A stretch of 64,000 nucleotides of DNA, taken from assembly GCF_900454025.1 (NCBI RefSeq), contig NZ_UGQM01000001.1, positions 2,666,001-2,730,000 of the forward strand. Direction: 5' to 3'. A model generated the notes under the pieces. That model was given only the letters and a program-made list of their open reading frames with translations, ran no database searches and had not been told where the DNA came from. The position numbers and the translations under genes were made by a program. This document shows, one piece after another, positions 50,548 through 64,000 of the stretch (its first letter is position 1; every line of letters begins with the position of its first letter). This DNA is from Mycolicibacterium gilvum (lineage in GTDB: Bacteria > Actinomycetota > Actinomycetes > Mycobacteriales > Mycobacteriaceae).

Positions 50548-50573
50548 CTCCGGCGCACAGCCCGCCGCCGGAG
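50548..50573 (+). promoter_or_regulatory. 8-bp perfect hairpin between sufR and sufB
   Basis: CTCCGGCG (50548-50555) pairs exactly with CGCCGGAG (50566-50573) over a 10-nt loop, 30 nt before the sufB ATG. There is no following T-run, so it is more likely a processing or attenuation structure that sets SufR/SufB ratios than a terminator. Confidence 0.5.
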
Positions 50574-50603
50574 CCACTACCAGAGCAAAAGGAGTGTGTC
50601 GCA

Positions 50604-52043
50604 ATGACACTCACACCGGAGGTCAAGCCCGAGGCGCTGACCCAGGAAGAGACCATCGCGTCCCTGGGCAAGTACGGCTACGGCTGGGCTGACTCCGATG
50701 TCGCAGGAGCCAGCGCACAGCGGGGGCTGTCCGAGGCGGTGGTCCGCGACATCTCGGCCAAGAAGAGCGAGCCCGAGTGGATGCTCGACATCCGACTCAA
50801 GGCGCTGCGCACCTTCGACAAGAAGCCGATGCCGAACTGGGGCTCCGACCTCGACGGCATCGACTTCGACAACATCAAGTACTTCGTGCGCTCCAGCGAG
50901 AAGCAGGCCGCCACGTGGGACGACCTGCCCGAGGACATCCGTAACACCTACGACAAGCTGGGCATCCCCGAGGCCGAGAAGCAGCGCCTGGTCTCCGGCG
51001 TGGCTGCGCAGTACGAGTCCGAGGTCGTCTACCACTCGATCCGCGAGGATCTGGAGGCCCAGGGCGTCATCTTCCTCGACACCGACACCGCGCTCAAAGA
51101 GCATCCGGAGCTGTTCAGGGAGTACTTCGGCACGGTGATCCCGGCCGGCGACAACAAGTTCTCCGCGCTGAACACCGCGGTGTGGTCGGGTGGCTCGTTC
51201 ATCTACGTGCCGAAGGGCGTGCACGTCGACATCCCGCTGCAGGCCTACTTCCGAATCAACACCGAGAACATGGGCCAGTTCGAGCGCACGCTGATCATCG
51301 TCGACGAAGACGCCTACGTGCACTACGTCGAGGGCTGCACGGCGCCGATCTACAAGTCGGACTCGCTGCACAGCGCGGTCGTCGAGATCATCGTCAAGCC
51401 GGGCGGCCGCTGCCGCTACACGACCATCCAGAACTGGTCGAACAACGTCTTCAACCTGGTCACCAAGCGGGCCCGCGCCGAGGCCGGCGCGACCATGGAG
51501 TGGGTCGACGGCAACATCGGCTCCAAGGTCACGATGAAGTACCCGGCCGTGTGGATGACCGGCGAGCACGCCAAGGGCGAAGTCCTCTCGGTCGCGTTCG
51601 CCGGCGAGGGCCAGCACCAGGACACCGGCGCCAAGATGCTGCACCTGGCGCCCAACACCTCGAGCAACATCGTCTCCAAGTCGGTCGCCCGCGGCGGTGG
51701 ACGTGCGTCCTACCGCGGCCTGGTCCAGGTCAACAAGGGGGCGCATGGGTCGCGCTCCTCGGTGAAATGCGATGCGCTGCTGGTCGACACGATCAGCCGC
51801 TCCGACACCTATCCGTACGTCGACATCCGCGAGGACGACGTCACGATGGGCCACGAGGCGACGGTGTCCAAGGTCAGCGAGGATCAGATGTTCTATCTGA
51901 TGAGCCGCGGACTGACCGAGGACGAGGCGATGGCGATGGTCGTGCGCGGCTTCGTCGAGCCGATCGCCAAGGAGCTGCCGATGGAGTACGCGCTGGAGCT
52001 CAACCGGCTGATCGAGCTGCAGATGGAAGGGGCTGTCGGTTAG
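50604..52043 (+). CDS. sufB: Fe-S scaffold protein SufB
   Basis: 479-residue core subunit of the SufBCD scaffold on which Fe-S clusters are built. Beta-helix motifs are seen, with [20 protein letters not shown] and the C-terminal [20 protein letters not shown]. No intein is present; the tuberculosis SufB (Rv1461) carries one, so this copy is the ancestral or intein-free form. AAAGGAG precedes the ATG. A GTGTC-N5-GACAC inverted repeat surrounds the start codon (50596-50610). It overlaps sufD by 1 nt (TAGTG). Confidence 0.97.
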   Translation: MTLTPEVKPEALTQEETIASLGKYGYGWADSDVAGASAQRGLSEAVVRDISAKKSEPEWMLDIRLKALRTFDKKPMPNWGSDLDGIDFDNIKYFVRSSEKQAATWDDLPEDIRNTYDKLGIPEAEKQRLVSGVAAQYESEVVYHSIREDLEAQGVIFLDTDTALKEHPELFREYFGTVIPAGDNKFSALNTAVWSGGSFIYVPKGVHVDIPLQAYFRINTENMGQFERTLIIVDEDAYVHYVEGCTAPIYKSDSLHSAVVEIIVKPGGRCRYTTIQNWSNNVFNLVTKRARAEAGATMEWVDGNIGSKVTMKYPAVWMTGEHAKGEVLSVAFAGEGQHQDTGAKMLHLAPNTSSNIVSKSVARGGGRASYRGLVQVNKGAHGSRSSVKCDALLVDTISRSDTYPYVDIREDDVTMGHEATVSKVSEDQMFYLMSRGLTEDEAMAMVVRGFVEPIAKELPMEYALELNRLIELQMEGAVG

Positions 52044-53242
52044 TGAGTCGCGATCTGACATCCGCAGTCGAAGGTTCCGTGAAATCGGGCTCGGTCCTGA
52101 ACCTGAACAAGGGTGAGCTGTTCTCGTCCTTCGACGTCAATGCGTTCGAGGTACCCGGTGGCCGCGACGAACTGTGGCGGTTCACCCCGCTGAAGCGTCT
52201 GCGCGGCCTGCACGACGGATCCGCGACGCCCAGTGGCACCGCCGGCATCACCGTCACCGAGCGTGAGGGCGTGACGGTCGAGACCGTCGCGCGTGGCGAC
52301 GCGCGCCTGGGCCAGGCCGGCGTGCCCTCGGACCGTGTTGCGGCGCAGGCATTCTCGTCGTTCGAGTCGGCGACCGTCGTGACCGTCGCCCGGGACACCG
52401 AGGTGGCCGAACCGATCGAGATCGTGATCGAGGGACCCGGTGAGGACGCAGTGGCCTACGGGCATCTGCAGATCCGCGTCGAGGAACTGTCGCGCGCTAT
52501 CGTCGTGGTGGATTTGCGTGGCAGCGGCGTCTACGCCGACAACGTCGAGATCATCGTCGGCGACTCCGCCGGTCTCGGGCTGATCTGGATCGCCGACTGG
52601 GCCGACGACACCGTGCATGTCAGCTCGCACCACGCGAAGCTGGGTAGGGACGCCGTGCTCGGACACGTCAACGTCACGCTCGGCGGCGACGTCGTGCGCA
52701 CGACGGCCACTGTGCGTTACACCGGCCCGGGTGGCGAGGCCAAGATGCTCGGCACCTACTTCGCCGACGACGGCCAGCATTTCGAGTCCCGGCTCCTCGT
52801 CGACCACTCGCAGCCCAACTGCAAGTCCGACGTGCTGTACAAGGGTGCGCTGCAAGGGGATCCGGACTCACGTAAACCCGACGCGCACACCGTGTGGGTG
52901 GGCGACGTGCTGATCCGCGCCGAGGCGACCGGTACCGACACCTTCGAGGTGAACCGCAACCTGGTTCTCACCGACGGCGCGCGTGCCGACTCGGTGCCCA
53001 ACCTGGAGATCGAGACCGGCGAGATCGTCGGGGCCGGACATGCCAGTGCCACCGGCCGATTCGACGACGAGCAATTGTTCTATCTACGGGCCCGGGGCAT
53101 TCCCGAGGCCCAGGCGCGCCGCCTTGTGGTGCGCGGCTTCTTCAACGAGATCATCGCGAAGATCGCCGTCCCCGCCGTGCGCGAGCGCCTGACCGATGCC
53201 ATCGAACGAGAACTAGCAATCACCGAAGCGAGTGCGAACTGA
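52043..53242 (+). CDS. sufD: Fe-S scaffold protein SufD
   Basis: Paralogue of SufB, 399 residues, forms the SufBCD complex. Characteristic segments are NAFEVPGGRDELWRFTPLKRL, LLVDHSQPNCKSDVLYKG with a conserved His/Cys loop, and LRARGIPEAQARRLVVRGFFNEI. The GTG at 52043 overlaps the sufB stop by 1 nt; the frame remains open upstream but only inside sufB. It is followed by sufC after 1 nt. Confidence 0.96.
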   Translation: MSRDLTSAVEGSVKSGSVLNLNKGELFSSFDVNAFEVPGGRDELWRFTPLKRLRGLHDGSATPSGTAGITVTEREGVTVETVARGDARLGQAGVPSDRVAAQAFSSFESATVVTVARDTEVAEPIEIVIEGPGEDAVAYGHLQIRVEELSRAIVVVDLRGSGVYADNVEIIVGDSAGLGLIWIADWADDTVHVSSHHAKLGRDAVLGHVNVTLGGDVVRTTATVRYTGPGGEAKMLGTYFADDGQHFESRLLVDHSQPNCKSDVLYKGALQGDPDSRKPDAHTVWVGDVLIRAEATGTDTFEVNRNLVLTDGARADSVPNLEIETGEIVGAGHASATGRFDDEQLFYLRARGIPEAQARRLVVRGFFNEIIAKIAVPAVRERLTDAIERELAITEASAN

Positions 53243-53243
53243 C

Positions 53244-55310
<2,067 letters not shown>

Positions 55311-55311
<1 letters not shown>

Positions 55312-55778
55312 TGCGGCTGGAACAGATCTATCAGGAAACGATCCTGGATCACTACAAGCATCCGCATCACCGGGGTCTGCGTGAGCCGTTCGCGGCCGAG
55401 GTGCACCACGTCAATCCGACGTGTGGTGACGAGGTGACGCTGCGGGTGGCGCTGTCCGACGACGGCGAGACCGTCACCGACATCTCCTACGACGGGCAGG
55501 GCTGTTCGATCAGCCAGGCGTCGACGTCGGTGCTGACCGACCAGGTGATCGGCCAGACGGTCGGGGATGCGCTCAAGACGGTGGCGGCGTTCACCGAGAT
55601 GGTGTCGTCACGCGGAAAGATCGACGGCGACGAGGATGTGCTCGGTGACGGCATCGCGTTTGCCGGTGTGTCGAAGTACCCGGCGCGGGTGAAGTGCGCG
55701 CTGCTGGGATGGACAGCGTTCAAAGCCGCGCTGGCGGAGGCCCACGGGCCCGAGAATTCTGAAGGAGAATCGACATGA
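55311..55778 (+). CDS. sufU: Zinc-dependent sulfurtransferase SufU
   Basis: 155-residue protein related to IscU that transfers sulfur from SufS by zinc-linked ligand exchange. Cys38 (PTCGDE), Asp40, Cys65 (GCSIS) and Cys129 (RVKCALL) are the zinc-site residues. It lacks the HxxC insertion of IscU scaffolds, as expected for SufU. The GTG at 55311 overlaps the sufS stop. It corresponds to Rv1465 and is followed by sufT with a 4-nt overlap. Confidence 0.95.
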
Positions 55779-56134
55779 GTGACGTTTCCCACGAGGGTGC
55801 AGCACCGAACGATGAAGTGATCGCCGACCTGGAGGAGGCGATGCGGGACGTCGTCGACCCGGAGTTGGGTATCAACGTCGTCGACCTGGGCCTTGTCTAC
55901 GGAATCGGACTGGAGAACAGCGAGGCGGGGCCGGTCGCGCTGATCGACATGACCCTGACGTCGGCGGCGTGCCCCCTTACCGATGTCATCGAGGATCAGT
56001 CGCGCTCGGCTCTCGTCGGCGCGGGGCTGGTGAACGAGATCAAGATCAACTGGGTGTGGAACCCGCCGTGGGGTCCGGACAAGATCACCGAGGACGGCCG
56101 CGAGCAGCTGCGGGCGTTGGGTTTCACCGTCTGA
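55775..56134 (+). CDS. sufT: SufT, MIP18-family (DUF59) Fe-S maturation factor
   Basis: 119 residues of the DUF59/MIP18 family, thought to aid delivery of Fe-S clusters. The family core is VVDPELGINVVDLGLVYGI, with DMTLTSAACPLTDVIEDQ carrying the conserved Cys and VWNPPWGPDKITEDGREQLRALGF at the end. ATG 55775 overlaps the sufU stop (ATGA) and follows GAAGGAGA. It is the last gene of the suf operon (Rv1466-like). Confidence 0.95.
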   Translation: MSDVSHEGAAPNDEVIADLEEAMRDVVDPELGINVVDLGLVYGIGLENSEAGPVALIDMTLTSAACPLTDVIEDQSRSALVGAGLVNEIKINWVWNPPWGPDKITEDGREQLRALGFTV

Positions 56135-56144
56135 CGCTCATCCG

Positions 56145-56177
56145 TACATAGCAGTGCTAGGGTAGCGCTGCTATGTA
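56145..56177. promoter_or_regulatory. Near-perfect 33-bp palindrome over the padR start: PadR operator
   Basis: TACATAGCAGTGCTA (56145-56159), spacer GGG, TAGCGCTGCTATGTA (56163-56177): the arms match 14 of 15 bases. It contains TACATAG/CTATGTA ends like the known ATGT...ACAT PadR sites and overlaps the padR ATG (56173). TAGGGT at 56158-56163 may be the -10, so a bound repressor would cover both promoter and start. Confidence 0.8.
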
Positions 56178-56535
56178 TATCGACAAGGATCTCGTGGCGG
56201 CGTCGGCGACGCCGCTGGTGCTCGGCATCCTCGCCGAGGGCGAGTCCTATGGCTATGCCATTCTTCAGCGGGTCGAGGATCTGTCCGGCGGCGAGATCCA
56301 GTGGAGCGACGGCATGCTGTACCCGCTGCTGCACCGGCTGGAGCGGTTGGGCCTGGTGACGTCGTCGTGGGGACGTTCGGACAGTGGGCGGCGCCGCAAG
56401 CACTACGCGATCACCGACGCAGGCCGCGACACCCTCGCCGTGCGCCGTTCCCAGTGGGAGGCGATGGCGGGCATGCTGGACCAGGTGTGGCGCAGCGCTC
56501 AGCGGCCCCCGTCTGCGGCCACCGGGTGGGCGTGA
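56173..56535 (+). CDS. PadR-family transcriptional regulator
   Basis: 120 residues. The winged helix is seen in ATPLVLGILAEGESYGYAILQRVEDLSGGEIQWSDGMLYPLLHRLERLGLV (described by position: residues 12-62), the GRRRKHYAITDAG wing follows, then a dimerisation helix of short PadR-s2 type. Start ATG 56173 lies inside the operator. It is coupled to the next gene by TGATG, the usual pairing of PadR with a prefix-domain membrane protein. Expected role: repression of its own operon until an unknown signal. Confidence 0.9.
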   Translation: MYIDKDLVAASATPLVLGILAEGESYGYAILQRVEDLSGGEIQWSDGMLYPLLHRLERLGLVTSSWGRSDSGRRRKHYAITDAGRDTLAVRRSQWEAMAGMLDQVWRSAQRPPSAATGWA

Positions 56536-57878
56536 TGACCGCCGAGAACCCCACGGTGGAATCGCAGATCGGTCAGTGGCGCGGCTACATCGAACGTCGT
56601 GCCGCCATCTCCACGGCAGATGTCGACGAGATGGAAGATCATCTCCGCGACCAGATCTCGGACCTCAACGCCGCAGGCCTCCACGATGACGAAGCGTTCC
56701 TGGTCGCCGTCAAACGGATGGGCGACCTCGACAGCATCTCCCGGGAGTTCGCGCGCGAGCATTCCGAGCGGTTGTGGAAACAACTGGTCCTGCTGCCCAC
56801 CGACGCCGAGGGCGGCGGAGCATCCCGCCGCGAGCTTGCCGTGGTGGTCGGGGCCGCCGTCGGGGCCGCGATGGCGACCAAGGCCGGATCATCGCTACTC
56901 GGTGACGAATTCGCCCGCTACGCAGCGGTATTCGTGCTGCCGTTCCTGGTCGGCTATTTCGCCTGGAAGCGGCGGATGGCCCTGCGCGTCACCGCCGTGT
57001 TGGGTGCGGTGTTCGTTGCCGCGGCGGTTCTGCAGTCGGTCTACCCTTTCGACTCCGGGGGTGCCACCGAGGCGATCGCAGCGATCCACACGCCGATCGT
57101 GTTGTGGTTCGTCGTCGGCGTGGCCTACGCCGGTGGTCGCTGGCGCGACGCCCGCCGGCGGATGGACTTCATCCGGTTCACCGGCGAATGGGTGGTCTAC
57201 CTGACGCTGCTCGGGCTCGGCGGCGGCGTGCTGACGGCGTTGACGGTCGGCGCCTTCGACGCGCTGGGCAGCGACATCGAGTCGGTGGTGGAGGACTGGA
57301 TCGTCCCGTGCGTGGCGCCTGCGGGCGTTCTCGTCGCGGCATGGCTGGTCGAGGCCAAGCAGAGCGTGGTGGAGAACATCGCTCCGGTGCTGACCCGCGT
57401 GTTCACTCCGCTGACCACGGTGATGCTGCTGGCCCTGCTGGGCGCGTTCGCGGTGTCCGGGCGATTCGTCGACGTCGACCGCACCCTGCTGATCCTGATG
57501 GACGTCATTTTGGTGCTGGTCCTCGGGCTGCTGCTCTATGCGGTCTCGGCGCGCGACCCGCACCTGCGGCCGGACTTCTTCGACCGCATGCAGCTGATGC
57601 TCGTCCTCAGCGCGCTGGCCGTCGACGTGCTGATGCTGATCGCGATGCTGACCCGTATCGCGGAGTTCGGCACGAGCGCGAACAAGGTCACCGCGCTGGG
57701 CCTCAACCTCGTGTTGCTGACCAACCTCGCGTGGTCGGCCCACCTGCTGGGCGGGTTCCTGCGCCGCCGTCGCGACTTCGCGGCGATCGAACGGTGGCAG
57801 ACCGGTTATCTCCCGGTGTTCGGTGTGTGGGCCGCCCTGGTCGCCGTCACAGTTCCCCCGGCATTCGACTTCGTCTAG
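56535..57878 (+). CDS. Membrane protein with permease-prefix domain, PadR partner
   Basis: 447 residues. The N-terminal soluble part (about residues 1-80; QWRGYIERRAAISTADVDE and MEDHLRDQISDLNAAGL) is the permease-prefix domain commonly paired with PadR regulators, followed by about ten hydrophobic helices. The substrate or ion is unknown. The ATG overlaps the padR stop by 1 nt. Function can only be inferred: a stress-responsive membrane or transport component controlled by the adjacent PadR. Confidence 0.7.
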   Translation: MTAENPTVESQIGQWRGYIERRAAISTADVDEMEDHLRDQISDLNAAGLHDDEAFLVAVKRMGDLDSISREFAREHSERLWKQLVLLPTDAEGGGASRRELAVVVGAAVGAAMATKAGSSLLGDEFARYAAVFVLPFLVGYFAWKRRMALRVTAVLGAVFVAAAVLQSVYPFDSGGATEAIAAIHTPIVLWFVVGVAYAGGRWRDARRRMDFIRFTGEWVVYLTLLGLGGGVLTALTVGAFDALGSDIESVVEDWIVPCVAPAGVLVAAWLVEAKQSVVENIAPVLTRVFTPLTTVMLLALLGAFAVSGRFVDVDRTLLILMDVILVLVLGLLLYAVSARDPHLRPDFFDRMQLMLVLSALAVDVLMLIAMLTRIAEFGTSANKVTALGLNLVLLTNLAWSAHLLGGFLRRRRDFAAIERWQTGYLPVFGVWAALVAVTVPPAFDFV

Positions 57879-57944
57879 CGCAACGTGGGTTCGCAGAGGG
57901 CCCCGACGGGGAACATCGACACAAACACCGACGTTAGGACAGGC

Positions 57945-58307
57945 ATGGCCACCAAAGACATCACCGCAGAAGAGTTCAACGACACCATCAACGACAACGA
58001 CATCGTGCTGGTGGATTTCTGGGCGTCGTGGTGCGGGCCGTGCAAGGCCTTCGCGCCGACCTTCGCCGCATCGTCGGAGAAGCACCCCGACGTGGTGTAC
58101 GCCAAGGTCGACACCGAGGCCGAGCAGCAGCTCGCCGCGGCCGCCGACATCCGCTCGATCCCCACGCTGATGGCGTTCAAGAAGGGCAAACTGGTGTTCA
58201 ACCAGGCGGGCGCCCTGCCGCCGGCCGCGCTGGAGGACCTCATTCAGCAGGTCAAGGACTTCGACATCGACGCCGCGATCGCCGCGCAGGGGGACGGCCA
58301 GTCCTGA
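57945..58307 (+). CDS. trxA: Thioredoxin
   Basis: 120 residues with the redox centre WCGPCK (Cys30, Cys33) in FWASWCGPCKAFAPTFA, and the cis-Pro segment IRSIPTLMAF. Cytoplasmic disulfide reductase. ATG 57945 follows TAGGACAGG; the open frame upstream is not part of the fold. It corresponds to the Rv1470 position, between the suf and echA12 genes. Confidence 0.93.
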   Translation: MATKDITAEEFNDTINDNDIVLVDFWASWCGPCKAFAPTFAASSEKHPDVVYAKVDTEAEQQLAAAADIRSIPTLMAFKKGKLVFNQAGALPPAALEDLIQQVKDFDIDAAIAAQGDGQS

Positions 58308-58331
58308 CGGCACTGTCCACAGGCGGCGCGC

Positions 58332-58337
58332 TACCGT
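58332..58337 (+). promoter_or_regulatory. Putative -10 element of echA12 (leaderless)
   Basis: TACCGT ends 6 nt before the GTG at 58344, and no ribosome-binding site is visible. This fixes the start ahead of the repeated N-terminus. Confidence 0.45.
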
Positions 58338-58343
58338 GCATCC

Positions 58344-59204
58344 GTGACCAACGTCTCTGCGACCAACGGATCTGGGACCAACGGCTCTGGGACCAACGGG
58401 TACGTCCTCGTCGACCGTCCGCGGCCCCACGTCGCCCTCGTGACGCTGAACCGGCCCGAGCGGATGAACTCGATGGCGTTCGACGTGATGGTCCCGTTGA
58501 AGGCCGCCCTCGACGAGCTCACCTACGACAACGACGTCCGGGCCGTGGTGCTCACCGGCGCCGGGCACGGTTTCTCGTCCGGGGCTGACCACAAGTCGGC
58601 CGGATCGGTTCCGCACGTCGACGGCCTGACCCGTCCGGCTTTCGGGCTGCGGTCGATGGAGGTCCTCGACGACGTCATCCTGGCGCTGCGCAAGCTGCAC
58701 CAACCGGTGATCGCGGCGGTCAACGGCGCCGCCATCGGGGGCGGGCTGTGCCTTGCGCTGGCCGCCGACATCCGAGTCGCCTCTACGTCGGCGTACTTCC
58801 GTGCCGCCGGCATCAACAACGGCCTCACCGCCAGTGAGCTCGGACTGAGCTATCTGCTGCCGCGCGCGATCGGGTCGTCGCGCGCCTTCGAGATCATGCT
58901 GACCGGCCGCGACGTCGACGCCGAGGAAGCCGAACGGATCGGGCTCGTGTCGCGGCGTGTGGCCGACGAGGACCTGCTGGAGACCTGCTACGAGCTCGCC
59001 GAACGGATCGCCGGATTCTCCCGGCCCGGCACCGAGCTGACCAAACGGACGCTGTGGAGCGGCCTGGACGCCGGATCCCTTGAGGCCCACATGCAGGCCG
59101 AGGGGCTCGGGCAGCTCTACATCCGGTTGCTGACCGACAACTTCGAAGAGGCTGTCGCCGCCCGCCGGGAGAAGCGGGCACCCCGGTTCAGCGACGACAG
59201 GTAG
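58344..59204 (+). CDS. echA12: Enoyl-CoA hydratase/isomerase family protein EchA12
   Basis: 286-residue crotonase. The oxyanion-hole segments are GHGFSSGADHKSAG and NGAAIGGGLCLALAADI. Typical substrate is an acyl-CoA; the specific one is not known. The N-terminal 18 residues (TNVSATNGSGTNGSGTNG) are a Thr/Asn/Gly/Ser repeat absent from the core fold, encoded by 15-nt tandem repeats, and probably disordered. GTG 58344 is supported by TACCGT 6 nt upstream. It matches Rv1472 in position. Confidence 0.9.
   Translation: MTNVSATNGSGTNGSGTNGYVLVDRPRPHVALVTLNRPERMNSMAFDVMVPLKAALDELTYDNDVRAVVLTGAGHGFSSGADHKSAGSVPHVDGLTRPAFGLRSMEVLDDVILALRKLHQPVIAAVNGAAIGGGLCLALAADIRVASTSAYFRAAGINNGLTASELGLSYLLPRAIGSSRAFEIMLTGRDVDAEEAERIGLVSRRVADEDLLETCYELAERIAGFSRPGTELTKRTLWSGLDAGSLEAHMQAEGLGQLYIRLLTDNFEEAVAARREKRAPRFSDDR
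58346..58400. repeat. 15-bp tandem repeat encoding the EchA12 N-terminus
   Basis: Units GACCAACGGATCTGG (58361-58375) and GACCAACGGCTCTGG (58376-58390) with degenerate flanking units (58346-58360, 58391-58400) give four periods of 15 nt, reading TNxSx per unit. A change in copy number stays in frame. Confidence 0.85.
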
Positions 59205-59317
59205 CTGATATCGATTGGCCTCCGGCCGGTCGTTGCCATTAGCCTTGCCGAAGGCCATGTACGGCGCGGGCCCGATGTGTCGGCCCCTGCCCCCATTTCA
59301 TTTTCAGGAGCATCAGC

Positions 59318-60946
<1,629 letters not shown>

Positions 60947-61057
60947 CGCGCCGACGCCGCCCGGTGGCGGCCGTCGTCATATTTGATCGGTGTCAACAGT
61001 TGCTGTGCGGGGTAAACCGGAGTCACATCCGAGCACACCAGCCGGGAGGCGCCGAAG

Positions 61058-61252
61058 ATGAAGAACAATGGCAAGTCCAGGGATCAACTGATGTCCGAGC
61101 TGCGCAATGCCTATGAACGCGGCGCGAGCATCCGTTCGCTGGTGGCGTCCACGGGTCATTCCTACGGGTCGATCCACTCCCTGCTGCGCGAGGCGGGGGT
61201 GACGATGCGCAGCCGCGGCGGCCCGAACCACCGCGGCCGGCGCACCGCCTAG
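61058..61252 (+). CDS. Small HTH protein (Rv1473A-like)
   Basis: 64 residues: DQLMSELRNAYERGASIRSL then VASTGHSYGSIHSLLREAGV, a helix-turn-helix of the small regulator type, with a basic C-terminus (RGGPNHRGRR). Possibly a DNA- or RNA-binding regulator; targets unknown. ATG 61058 has GGGAGGCG upstream. It sits between the ABC-F gene and the convergent acnR, and its TAG stop shares CTAG with the acnR stop. Confidence 0.8.
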   Translation: MKNNGKSRDQLMSELRNAYERGASIRSLVASTGHSYGSIHSLLREAGVTMRSRGGPNHRGRRTA

Positions 61253-61812
61253 GGCTGCCGCACCGACGCCTCGACGAGATCGAGTACCGCACTGAGCTTT
61301 TCGGGATCGTCCCCGGACGCCAGGCGTGCCACCAGGCCGTCGAGCACCAACTCGAGATAAGTCCGCAACACTTCGCCGTCGACGTCGTCGCGCAGCCGGC
61401 CCGCCTGTTTCTGGCGTCGTAGCCGTTCCGTCGTCGCCGCCGACAACTCGGCAGAACGCTCGGCCCAGCCCTGACTGAAGGCCGGATCGTTGCGCAACTT
61501 GCGTGCGATCTCCAACCGCGTTGCCAGCCAATCGAACTGGTCGGGCGCGGCGAGCATGTCACGCATCACCTGGATCAGCCCCTCGCGCGCGGCGACGTCG
61601 GCCATCCGTTCGGCATCCTCGCGGGCCAGTTCGAAGAACAGCGTGTCCTTGTCCCTGAAGTGGTGGAAGATCGCGCCGCGCGACAGCCCGATGGTCTGTT
61701 CGAGCCGCCGCACGGTCGCGCTCTCGTACCCGTACTCCGCGAAACATCTGCGCGCCCCGTCGAGGATCTGGCGGCGGCGCGCCGCCAGATGATCGTCGGT
61801 CACCCGGGGCAT
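61249..61812 (-). CDS. acnR: TetR-family regulator, AcnR-like
   Basis: 187 residues. The HTH is ATVRRLEQTIGLSRGAIFHHFRDKDTLFF; the rest is the helical effector domain. In Corynebacterium the homologue AcnR represses aconitase and is encoded directly after acn; here it starts 31 nt after the acn stop on the same strand, so the same role is likely (Rv1474c-like). Its operator, if conserved, lies upstream of acn beyond the window. Its stop shares CTAG with the convergent small HTH gene. Confidence 0.88.
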   Translation of the reverse strand: MPRVTDDHLAARRRQILDGARRCFAEYGYESATVRRLEQTIGLSRGAIFHHFRDKDTLFFELAREDAERMADVAAREGLIQVMRDMLAAPDQFDWLATRLEIARKLRNDPAFSQGWAERSAELSAATTERLRRQKQAGRLRDDVDGEVLRTYLELVLDGLVARLASGDDPEKLSAVLDLVEASVRQP

Positions 61813-61843
61813 GGGCAGGGTCCTACGCGTCGTGCGCGCCTGG

Positions 61844-64000
<2,157 letters not shown>

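Noticed and set aside
50596..50610. GTGTC-N5-GACAC at sufB as a second SufR site
   Set aside because: The half-sites differ from ACACT/TGTGA and it lies past the promoter region, so it was treated as a possible mRNA hairpin only.
56895..59258. 787-codon minus-strand frame across the PadR-partner, trx and echA12 genes
   Set aside because: Low-complexity Gln/Arg/His composition and no family motif; the plus-strand genes are well supported.

Overview
The window is high-GC actinobacterial DNA. Gene order and protein sequences point to a mycobacterium, most likely a fast-growing, Mycolicibacterium-type species. The order fmt-rsmB-rpe-ribD / P55-lprG / ribC-ribA2-ribH / uvrC-rapZ-yvcK-whiA / gap-pgk-tpiA-secG / pgl-opcA-zwf-tal-tkt / ctaB-qor-ctaA / mptB / sufR-sufBDCSU-sufT / trx-echA12-ABC-F-acnR-acn follows the M. 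tuberculosis Rv1406-Rv1475c block. It differs from that species by carrying phosphoenolpyruvate carboxylase and a lutABC lactate operon, by an intein-free SufB, and by lacking the Rv1424-Rv1435 insertion between whiA and gap. No rRNA, tRNA, CRISPR array, transposase or prophage was seen. fmt (left edge) and acn (right edge) are cut by the window ends.

Layout. 1-3.9 kb: fmt, rsmB, rpe and ribD, coupled by short overlaps. 3.9-9.2 kb: a possible 50-residue ORF in an AT-richer gap, then minus-strand genes for the lprG-P55 envelope lipid/efflux pair and a GH13 enzyme paired with a luciferase-like oxidoreductase. 9.3-13.9 kb: riboflavin synthesis (ribC, ribA2, ribH), interrupted by a PE-PPE-domain serine hydrolase. 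13.8-20.9 kb: gamma-glutamyltranspeptidase, then the uvrC-rapZ-yvcK-whiA operon. 21-28 kb: an orphan solute-binding domain, gap-pgk-tpiA, secG and ppc. 28-33 kb: lutABC and a 13E12-type HNH endonuclease. 33-40 kb: the pentose-phosphate operon tkt-tal-zwf-opcA-pgl on the minus strand. 40-45 kb: haem O/A synthesis (ctaB, ctaA) around qor and an ATP-grasp gene. 45-49.7 kb: a divergent TetR / DAPG-hydrolase-like pair, then mptB with an ABC exporter. 49.8-56.1 kb: the SUF iron-sulfur operon with its regulator. 56.2-64 kb: a PadR/membrane protein pair, thioredoxin, a crotonase, an ABC-F ATPase, a 64-residue HTH protein, an AcnR-like repressor and aconitase.

How the genes fit together. Much of the window is central carbon metabolism (glycolysis, oxidative and non-oxidative pentose phosphate, anaplerosis, lactate oxidation, aconitase) next to cofactor supply (riboflavin, Fe-S clusters, haem A). 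Many transcription units begin at an ATG or GTG only 6-7 nt after a TANNNT-type -10 element, which indicates leaderless mRNAs. The clearest regulatory DNA is a SufR half-site pair covering the sufR start codon, a near-perfect 33-bp palindrome over the padR start codon, and two related imperfect operators between tetR and the DAPG-hydrolase-like gene. Three unrelated proteins carry in-frame tandem repeats of 15 or 30 nt near one terminus, and convergent genes repeatedly overlap at their 3' ends.
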